From JBBAAW01 sp964574405 (GTDB taxonomy: Bacteria > Patescibacteriota > WWE3 > UBA101185 > UBA10185): 7,164 nucleotides of DNA. The position numbers and the translations under genes were made by a program. Each line of letters opens with the position of its first letter. The stretch's first letter is position 1. Where the stretch lies: the NCBI GenBank assembly GCA_964574405.1, contig CAZNNN010000031.1, positions 1-7,164 on the forward strand, in the 5' to 3' direction. Of this stretch, positions 1-4,008 are shown one piece after another. The notes below the pieces were generated by a model. The model was not told where the DNA came from and did not search any database. It saw nothing but the letters and a program-made list of their open reading frames with translations.

Positions 1-999
1 CGTTATCCCATCATTGACTATTTCTAGCGGACCGCCGGATCTGTGGCACAAAACGGGTTTACCGTGCGCCAGTGCCTCAACCACCACAATGCCAAAATCC
101 TCGTAGTCGGTAGGGAAGATAAAGCCTTTGCAGTTAGCCAACAGTTGGTTTTTTTCTTCGTTACTTACGAACCCCAATAGTTCCACATTTTCCTTTGCGA
201 CCCCTTTTAAGCTGGCCTCTTCCTTACCTGTGCCGGCAATTTTTAGTTTTAGGTTGGTTTTGTTAAACGCGTTAACTAATAAACCGATATTTTTATACGC
301 CGCCAGGCGGGAGATGCAGAGATAATACTCCTTCGATAATTCGGTGTTTTGGAGTTGCAATCGATGTCCATAAGAAAACTCCGCGAAGCGTGTTTTCGTT
401 GGACTCGATGCAACCCCTACAATGTCAACCGGAGGATAAATAATCGTGGAATCCCGTCTATAAAACTTTTGTACTCGTTTTGCCACTTCTTGCGATATAG
501 AAAGTATAAAATCAGGGCGTTGACCAGCAGAAAAGTCCCACAGTCGCAATAAATGATCAATAATTTTTAAAAACGGTTTATAGTACCAAAGATCCCTTTT
601 TTGGCCCTCGGTGGTATAGCCGTACAAAAATCTAGGTGGGGTGTAAATGTAACTTATGTGTAGTTGTTGCGGGTTGGTGATAACGCCTTTTGGCCAAGCG
701 GTGCCTTCGCTAATAATCAAGTCGTACTTTCGCAAGTCAAACCCCTCAAACACAAACGGCATCAAAAAGGACATATAATTGAACAACTTTTGTACCCAAA
801 CAGGCTTTCCATCTAGTCCAGAAAAGATGCGTCTAGCTAAAATTTTTTGGCTAATGTTGTGAGGTTGGCAGTACCCCGTAAAAATATCTGCGGTAGGAAA
901 AATGTCTAAAAGTTGTTCCAAAGTTCTTTCCGCCCCGCCGTATTGGGTAAGTTGATCGTGGACTATGGCTACGCGTAGGTTTTTAGTTAACATATTCAT
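1..999 (-). CDS. Family 4 glycosyltransferase (GT-B fold), 3' end outside window
   Basis: Transfers a sugar from a nucleotide-activated donor, probably in building surface glycan or a glycolipid at the inner face of the membrane; the substrate cannot be read from sequence. The reading frame runs from ATG 999 to the left edge, giving 333 residues without the C-terminus. The N-terminal acceptor domain has HDQLTQYGGAERTLEQL (residues 14-30), the GGAE signature of the MtfB/WbaZ-like branch. The donor domain starts near YYLCISRLAAYKN (225-237), with R231 and K236 as the expected phosphate contacts. The E-x7-E motif is E300 to E308 in YEDFGIVVVEA. ATG 999 is preferred over ATG 993 because a -10 box ends six bases before it. 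Between YPPVD (188-192) and YYLCISRL the protein has about 20 more residues than I expect for the family; this extra piece is the palindromic element (residues 196-216). The family call is secure; the exact sugar is unknown. Confidence 0.93.
   Translation of the reverse strand, partial: MNMLTKNLRVAIVHDQLTQYGGAERTLEQLLDIFPTADIFTGYCQPHNISQKILARRIFSGLDGKPVWVQKLFNYMSFLMPFVFEGFDLRKYDLIISEGTAWPKGVITNPQQLHISYIYTPPRFLYGYTTEGQKRDLWYYKPFLKIIDHLLRLWDFSAGQRPDFILSISQEVAKRVQKFYRRDSTIIYPPVDIVGVASSPTKTRFAEFSYGHRLQLQNTELSKEYYLCISRLAAYKNIGLLVNAFNKTNLKLKIAGTGKEEASLKGVAKENVELLGFVSNEEKNQLLANCKGFIFPTDYEDFGIVVVEALAHGKPVLCHRSGGPLEIVNDGIT
354..414 (-). repeat. 61-base palindromic element, copy 1, in frame inside the glycosyltransferase gene
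   Basis: Read on the coding (minus) strand, this stretch folds back on itself around a three-base loop (TTC, 385-387) closed by CGC/GCG. Paired blocks follow outward: GAAAAC/GTTTTC, GTCC/GGAC, TCGA/TCGA and GTTGCA/TGCAAC, with small bulges. It is 51/61 identical, without gaps, to 3119-3179 in mnmA. Compared with that copy, four base pairs have swapped on both arms (414-354, 409-359, 396-375, 393-378). The other two differences are unpaired (385 in the loop, 360 in a bulge). It encodes roughly residues 196-216, a segment absent from typical family members, so it reads as an insertion in a surface loop. All three sense frames are open. Confidence 0.88.
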
Positions 1000-1007
1000 G
1001 CTATAAT
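999..1007 (+). promoter_or_regulatory. Extended -10 promoter for the 1069 gene
   Basis: TGCTATAAT is a perfect extended -10 element. No good -35 is visible at 17 bases upstream (979-984 is GTTTTT), which extended -10 promoters tolerate. Transcription would begin near 1014 and leave a leader of about 55 bases before ATG 1069. It shares bases with the first codon of the divergent glycosyltransferase gene and overlaps that gene's -10 box. Confidence 0.6.
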
Positions 1008-1014
1008 AATACCA
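1006..1014 (-). promoter_or_regulatory. Extended -10 promoter of the glycosyltransferase gene, probably leaderless
   Basis: The minus strand reads TGGTATTAT, an extended -10 (TGnTATAAT consensus, one mismatch in the hexamer). The hexamer ends six bases before ATG 999, so transcription would start at or next to the start codon. No Shine-Dalgarno sequence is present. The box overlaps the plus-strand -10 at 1002-1007, so the two promoters cannot be occupied at the same time. Confidence 0.6.
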
Positions 1015-1068
1015 CTCTTGGGCTTACGAGCTCTTTTCTTTTTGCATTATCTGTGGTTATATGTATAC

Positions 1069-1566
1069 ATGCCCACAAATAGAAAAATGCCCCAAGGTTT
1101 TGCTCATCCACTCCTTTTAATTATTGTGCTTGTAATTGTAGGCGTAAGCGTGGCGGTGTTTGCTGGATCAAAAAATCTTATCAGTTCGGTGCTTGGCGCT
1201 AAAACCCGGTCAGAAAATATTTATCAATATCAAACTAATGGCATTAAAGTTACGGTAATTTCCCCCAAGTCGTCCTGGGATTTAACGGAATATCTGTGCG
1301 ACTCTAAAGAGCAATGCCAAAAATCCGCTACTTCTGGAAAATGGTGGGCAACGGTAAGTGGCGCTCCCACAACGGAAGATGGGCACGAGGTTTTTATAGA
1401 ACAAGCGGACGGTTGGAAAGGCTACGGCTTTATTAAGATTTCTGTAAAGTCGCCAAATGGTACAATTTACATGCTACTTAATACATCGGAAACATCTGCC
1501 ATTGTTGATACCACAGCACCCGTAGCCAGTGTAACTTTTACGGAACCAGATGCAAGCACTAACTAG
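1069..1566 (+). CDS. Membrane-anchored extracytoplasmic protein of unknown function
   Basis: I do not recognise a named family. From ATG 1069 the product has 165 residues. A short basic N-terminus (R5, K6) precedes one strongly hydrophobic segment at about residues 15-32 (LLLIIVLVIVGVSVAVF), an uncleaved signal anchor that should place the rest outside the cell. The exposed part is polar, rich in Ser, Thr and aromatic residues, has a Cys-x5-Cys pair (CDSKEQC) that could form a disulfide, and ends with DTTAPVASVTF, a phrase common near Ig-like domain boundaries. ATG 1069 is chosen over ATG 1087 because it supplies positive charges ahead of the membrane segment. TTG 1018 is in frame but would lie only about four bases from the predicted transcription start. 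Neither ATG has a clear Shine-Dalgarno sequence. The 3' end overlaps the HEPN gene by 17 bases, so the two are probably co-transcribed. Confidence 0.7.
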   Translation: MPTNRKMPQGFAHPLLLIIVLVIVGVSVAVFAGSKNLISSVLGAKTRSENIYQYQTNGIKVTVISPKSSWDLTEYLCDSKEQCQKSATSGKWWATVSGAPTTEDGHEVFIEQADGWKGYGFIKISVKSPNGTIYMLLNTSETSAIVDTTAPVASVTFTEPDASTN

Positions 1567-2053
1567 AAATTCAGTTTTATGGGAATATCTTTCCTCCGAG
1601 CAAAAAGGTTTGGTGGAAGACGGCGAGCTTTTGGTGGAGTACGCGCACAAAATGCCCCACGGCGTTTCGGATTATTCCTACCTGGTTTTCCCTTTTTCTA
1701 AAGCCTACGAGGGATTTTTAAAGAAACTTTTTTTGGACATGAAACTTATGCGACCCGAAGATTACTACGGCGAGGACATTAGAATTGGCAAAATCTTAAA
1801 TCCGCATTTTATTAAAGAGCACGGCTCGGTTTATAACCGAGTTTGCAAAGGTGTAACGGAAACTGGAGAAAATCTAGTAGCAGAGCGACTTTGGCAGACT
1901 TGGAAAAAAGGGCGTAATTTAGTTTTTCATTACTTTCCGCATAATTTTAGGCGACTTTCTTACGAGGAGGCAAAAGAGATTATTGAGGAAATTATTGGTT
2001 CAATGTCCTTTGCCATGGAAAAGTGCGATCTGCCCATCAGTACACTGCAATAA
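1550..2053 (+). CDS. Stand-alone RnlA/LsoA-type HEPN domain protein, putative RNase
   Basis: This 167-residue protein resembles the C-terminal domain of the RnlA/LsoA toxins (called the Dmd-binding domain, a HEPN-fold RNase unit). The key evidence is WKKGRNLVFHYFP: R122-x4-H127 fits the HEPN catalytic R-x4-6-H motif. It is followed by LSYEEAKEIIEEIIGSM (136-152), the usual next helix. An earlier helix has K51-x2-E54 (KAYEGFLKKLF), which may correspond to the R-x2-E pair of E. coli RnlA; if so, the Arg is replaced by Lys. The TBP-like N-terminal domains of full-length RnlA are absent, and no RnlB-like antitoxin is visible. Its ATG lies inside the end of the preceding gene with no convincing ribosome site, so translation may depend on coupling. 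It could be an RNA-cleaving regulator or defence factor, or an inactive RNA-binding relative. The motif is seen; activity is inferred. Confidence 0.72.
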   Translation: MQALTRNSVLWEYLSSEQKGLVEDGELLVEYAHKMPHGVSDYSYLVFPFSKAYEGFLKKLFLDMKLMRPEDYYGEDIRIGKILNPHFIKEHGSVYNRVCKGVTETGENLVAERLWQTWKKGRNLVFHYFPHNFRRLSYEEAKEIIEEIIGSMSFAMEKCDLPISTLQ

Positions 2054-2057
2054 CTAA

Positions 2058-2120
2058 GCTTGCGCGCAATTTGAAAAATGGGAGCGAAGCCGGGACCCGT
2101 TTTGAAAAGGGCGTGCAAGC
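2058..2120. repeat. 63-base hairpin between the HEPN gene and mnmA
   Basis: Ten outer bases pair (2058-2067 with 2111-2120, one G-T wobble). After a symmetric 7x7 internal loop, eight inner bases pair (AAAATGGG 2075-2082 with CCCGTTTT 2096-2103, one wobble). It starts GCTTGCG and ends GCAAGC, exactly as the mnmA palindrome does, and its length equals 3118-3180. The interior does not align with that element, so it may be a diverged relative or an unrelated structure. It contains the possible -35 box of mnmA. Confidence 0.6.
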
Positions 2121-2145
2121 GAGTATATTGGAATTGCGATACAAT
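2102..2145 (+). promoter_or_regulatory. mnmA promoter, two alternative -10 boxes
   Basis: One reading pairs TTGAAA (2102-2107) with TATATT (2124-2129) at 16-base spacing, which gives a leader of about 16 bases without a Shine-Dalgarno sequence. The other uses TACAAT (2140-2145), ending exactly six bases before ATG 2152, which would give a leaderless transcript as at the glycosyltransferase and bpsA genes, though it has no clear -35 box. I cannot decide between them from sequence. Confidence 0.5.
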
Positions 2146-2151
2146 TCCCCC

Positions 2152-3324
2152 ATGTCAACCAAAAATATCAAAGTAGCGGTAGGGTTAAGCGGTGGTGTGG
2201 ATTCGGCGGTTAGTGCGTATTTGCTTAAGTCGCAAGGTTATCAGGTTGCAGGCGTTCACATGCAGTGCTGGGACTATTCCAGTGAGACTTGTAAGGGCAA
2301 TGAGGATCGTAGTGACGCGGTGGCCATTTGTGGACAGCTAGAGATTAAGTTTAAGTTTTTAAATTTTGAAAATGAGTACAAAAGCAAGGTGATAGATCAC
2401 TTCTATTCGGAATACCGGGCTGGTCGTACGCCTAATCCGGATGTTTTATGTAATAAGGAAATTAAATTTGGACTTTTTTTGGACTGGGCAATGCAGGAGG
2501 GCTTTGATTTTGTTGCCACAGGTCATTACGCAAGGATTAATAATCTACATCTACTAAAGGGCGTGGACGAAAGCAAGGATCAGTCGTACTTTTTGTATAG
2601 ATTAACGCAGGATCAGCTGGCTAAGTCGCTTTTTCCTGTGGGTGAAATGAAGAAGAGTGAGGTAAGAAAAATTGCTCAAGAGCAAAAACTGGTGGTGGCA
2701 GAAAAGGCGGAAAGCATGGGCATTTGTTTTGTGGGCGAGGTGGATATAAACAAGTTTTTAAAGCGGGAAATTGAGCCAAAGCAGGGCGAGGTAATTTTAA
2801 AGTCAACTGGAGAAGTTATAGGCACGCACGAGGGGGTTTGGTTTTACACTATTGGTCAACGGCACGGTTTTGAGATTAAAAAATATGTGGGTTTGCCGTT
2901 GTATGTGGTGGGTAAAAATGTTGATCAAAATCAACTTATTGTTGGGTTTTACAATGACTGTTTGCGTGATTCTTTTACAGTTTCAGATTCTCACTTTATT
3001 GTTGGCGACTTTAAAGGTATCGGGAAGGTTGAGGAAATAAGTCCGCGGGGTTTTGCTTGCGATGTGCGGATTCGCCACCTTGGGCAACTTTACAAAGCAC
3101 AAGTAATTGCGTCGTCAGCTTGCGTCGAGTCCAACGGAATCACGCTTTGCGGAGATTCCTTATGGACATCGAACGCAAGCTCCTCCTCGTTGCGATTCGC
3201 CTTGGTGGACGAATCAGTCTATATCGTCAAACTAGAACAACCAGCCTTTGGCGTAGCTCCGGGGCAATCTGCGGTTTTTTATCTAGGCGATGAGGTTTTA
3301 GGTGGTGGTATAATTCAAATATAA
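2152..3324 (+). CDS. mnmA: tRNA-specific 2-thiouridylase MnmA
   Basis: Uses ATP to activate U34 of tRNA Lys, Glu and Gln and inserts sulfur relayed from a cysteine desulfurase, forming 2-thiouridine; it acts in the cytoplasm. The 390-residue product has the PP-loop SGGVDS (residues 13-18), the catalytic Cys of NPDVLCNKEIKF (C100), the persulfide Cys of MGICFVGE (C192), GHYARI (124-129), KDQSYFLYR (142-150), YTIGQRHG (232-239) and the C-terminal barrel ending in PGQSAVFYLGDEVLGGG. ATG 2152 is chosen because the family begins just before the PP-loop; an in-frame GTG at 2023 would add 43 residues encoded by the HEPN gene end and an intergenic hairpin. The family is usually somewhat shorter. The excess lies between KAQV (315-318) and the VKLEQPAF block, where a palindromic element and a second hairpin encode a Ser-rich loop (about 319-355). 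The last 25 codons are duplicated downstream at 3867-3941. Confidence 0.97.
   Translation: MSTKNIKVAVGLSGGVDSAVSAYLLKSQGYQVAGVHMQCWDYSSETCKGNEDRSDAVAICGQLEIKFKFLNFENEYKSKVIDHFYSEYRAGRTPNPDVLCNKEIKFGLFLDWAMQEGFDFVATGHYARINNLHLLKGVDESKDQSYFLYRLTQDQLAKSLFPVGEMKKSEVRKIAQEQKLVVAEKAESMGICFVGEVDINKFLKREIEPKQGEVILKSTGEVIGTHEGVWFYTIGQRHGFEIKKYVGLPLYVVGKNVDQNQLIVGFYNDCLRDSFTVSDSHFIVGDFKGIGKVEEISPRGFACDVRIRHLGQLYKAQVIASSACVESNGITLCGDSLWTSNASSSSLRFALVDESVYIVKLEQPAFGVAPGQSAVFYLGDEVLGGGIIQI
3117..3181 (+). repeat. Palindromic element, copy 2, in frame inside mnmA
   Basis: The stretch forms one long hairpin around a TTT loop (3146-3148) closed by CGC/GCG. Paired blocks are GGAATC/GATTCC, GTCC/GGAC, CGA/TCG and AGCTTGCGT/ACGCAAGCT. 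Its core 3119-3179 aligns without gaps to the reverse complement of 354-414 at 51/61 identity. Base-pair swaps against that copy are 3119-3179, 3124-3174, 3137-3158 and 3140-3155; the two remaining differences fall in the loop (3148) and at a bulge (3173). It encodes MnmA residues 323-343 in a reading frame different from that used in the glycosyltransferase. All three sense frames are open, while two of three antisense frames contain stops. Confidence 0.9.
3194..3215 (+). repeat. Second small hairpin in the mnmA extension
   Basis: GATTCGCC (3194-3201) pairs with GG-A-CGAATC (3207-3215), with one bulged A and a TTGGT loop. It follows the large palindrome by 12 bases and lies in the same family-atypical stretch of MnmA. 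The same eight bases GATTCGCC also occur at 3069-3076. It may belong to a compound insertion or be coincidental. Confidence 0.5.
3241..3315 (+). repeat. Direct repeat copy A: last 25 matched codons of the functional mnmA
   Basis: Codons 364-388 of mnmA (PAF...GGGII) match 3867-3941 at a constant offset of 626 bases. Six of 75 bases differ (3243, 3246, 3258, 3261, 3312, 3315). Every one is a synonymous third-position change, and 3262-3311 is identical over 50 bases. The copies diverge after this: copy A ends Gln-Ile-stop, copy B Ser-stop. Confidence 0.95.
3306..3314 (+). promoter_or_regulatory. Extended -10 promoter inside the mnmA 3' end
   Basis: TGGTATAAT is a perfect extended -10, formed by the codons for the last Gly-Ile-Ile of MnmA. 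Start of transcription near 3321 would give a short leader carrying the strong Shine-Dalgarno sequence of the 3338 gene. In copy B the matching bases read TGGTATTAT, so the ATA codon choice in copy A improves the box. Confidence 0.5.
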
Positions 3325-3333
3325 GGGGGTGAT
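3322..3333 (+). promoter_or_regulatory. Near-complete Shine-Dalgarno sequence fixing the start of the 3338 gene
   Basis: TAAGGGGGTGAT differs at one base from TAAGGAGGTGAT, the complement of the 16S rRNA 3' tail, and it includes the mnmA stop codon. The GGGGG core ends eight bases before GTG 3338 but only two before ATG 3332, so GTG 3338 is the likelier start. No other gene in the window has such a site. Confidence 0.8.
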
Positions 3334-3337
3334 GTAT

Positions 3338-3844
3338 GTGAGAAGTATAGAACAATTTTCGGTTTCGGAAGCTCCTGTACAAAATGTAAACAGGCATACT
3401 CCGGAAATACTGGAAGGTTTAAGTAGCGCTCCAGTTTATAGAAAACAAGGTCAAGTTTCAGCCGAAATAGCAAAAGGTGGAGAGGAGGTTGTTACAACAT
3501 TAGCCGACGGTACAACCGAAACCCACAATACTGCACAACCAGGGGATGCGATAATCACTAATCCGGGTGGTGAAAAATACATTATTAATAAAGCAAAGTT
3601 TACTGAAAGGTATGATTCTAAAGAAGGGGAGGACGGTGTTTATATAGCCAATGGTCATTGCAAAGCAATGGACAATCCATATGGATCTCCTATCACAATG
3701 ATGGCGTCGTGGGGAGAGATGCAGAACGGTGATGCCGACTGTAAGCTAGCTGATACCTACGAACCTGCCACAGGTGAGATGGGTGGTGAACCTTATATCA
3801 TCGGTAGGTCGGAGTTCGACGCAACATATAAAATCGTCGAGTAA
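3338..3844 (+). CDS. Orphan cytoplasmic protein with two PGD/GExY-type modules, unknown function
   Basis: I do not recognise a named family. The 168-residue product is acidic, with no signal peptide and no membrane segment. Two similar modules are visible: QPGDAIITNPGGEKYIINKA followed by KFTERYD in the middle, and GGEPYIIGRSEFDATYKIVE at the C-terminus. Both follow a Gly-Glu-x-Tyr-x-Ile...Phe-x2-x-Tyr plan, reminiscent of small phage and bacterial proteins with a GDWI...GEFY...F..TY pattern; this likeness is from memory and weak. The first 70 residues look unstructured. Starts GTG 3338, ATG 3332 and GTG 3329 are in frame; Shine-Dalgarno spacing favours 3338. The gene lies exactly between two copies of the mnmA 3' end, so it was probably brought in as a unit. 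Its strong ribosome site, unlike its neighbours, supports that. Confidence 0.8.
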   Translation: MRSIEQFSVSEAPVQNVNRHTPEILEGLSSAPVYRKQGQVSAEIAKGGEEVVTTLADGTTETHNTAQPGDAIITNPGGEKYIINKAKFTERYDSKEGEDGVYIANGHCKAMDNPYGSPITMMASWGEMQNGDADCKLADTYEPATGEMGGEPYIIGRSEFDATYKIVE

Positions 3845-3866
3845 CTGGATCGGTGTTTAGGCAAGA

Positions 3867-3947
3867 CCCGCTTTTGGCGTAGCCCCAGGGCAATCTGCGG
3901 TTTTTTATCTAGGCGATGAGGTTTTAGGTGGTGGTATTATCTCGTAA
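3867..3947 (+). pseudogene. Remnant of a second mnmA 3' end (copy B)
   Basis: The reading frame gives PAFGVAPGQSAVFYLGDEVL then GGGIIS and TAA (3945-3947), an intact MnmA C-terminus ending in a family-typical way. Upstream the frame is open only from 3861 (TAG at 3858-3860) and has no start codon, so it is a detached fragment. Because all six differences from copy A are synonymous, both copies diverged while coding; B has not decayed measurably since it was cut off. It is best explained as the original end of the resident mnmA. Confidence 0.88.
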
Positions 3948-3954
3948 TTTTATG

Positions 3955-4005
3955 TTTGCATATTTCCATACTTTCCGTGAATATGTAAATATGTAAATAT
4001 GCAGA
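3955..4005. repeat. AT-rich inverted and short tandem repeat between convergent genes
   Basis: TTTGCATATTT (3955-3965) pairs with AAATATGCAGA (3995-4005), eleven positions with one G-T wobble, around a 29-base loop. The right side contains ATATGTAA twice in tandem (3981-3996) plus a partial third copy (3997-4001). It lies between the mnmA remnant and the convergent peptidase gene. It could act as a weak bidirectional terminator, but there is no GC-rich stem or T-tract, so function is doubtful. Confidence 0.4.
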
Positions 4006-4008
4006 GAG

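Larger units (their letters stand above)
3315..3940 (+). mobile_element. Candidate inserted cassette: one gene plus a replacement mnmA 3' end
   Basis: The 626-base unit between the ends of the two mnmA repeats holds one gene and no integrase or transposase. The arrangement resembles elements that integrate into the 3' end of a gene and supply a substitute end, as e14 does at icd, but here only cargo is left. Exact borders cannot be set inside the 50-base identical core. Alternatives are homologous recombination with DNA of a related strain, or loss of an integrase from a once larger element. Confidence 0.45.

Noticed and set aside
128..552. Plus-strand open frames at 128-325 and 349-552
   Set aside because: They lie antisense to the well-supported glycosyltransferase gene, whose motifs are intact throughout.
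1825..1841. Perfect 7-base inverted repeat CTCGGTT-TAT-AACCGAG inside the HEPN gene
   Set aside because: It encodes part of a normal-looking HEPN protein segment, has no match to the palindromic family and no T-tract; probably chance.
2023..2151. 43-residue N-terminal extension of MnmA from GTG 2023
   Set aside because: It overlaps the HEPN gene end and runs through the intergenic hairpin and promoter; MnmA family members begin just before the PP-loop, as from ATG 2152.
3890..3908. T-run after GCAATCTGCGG as a terminator (also in copy A at 3264-3282)
   Set aside because: The only possible stem is three base pairs and the same bases code for conserved MnmA residues.
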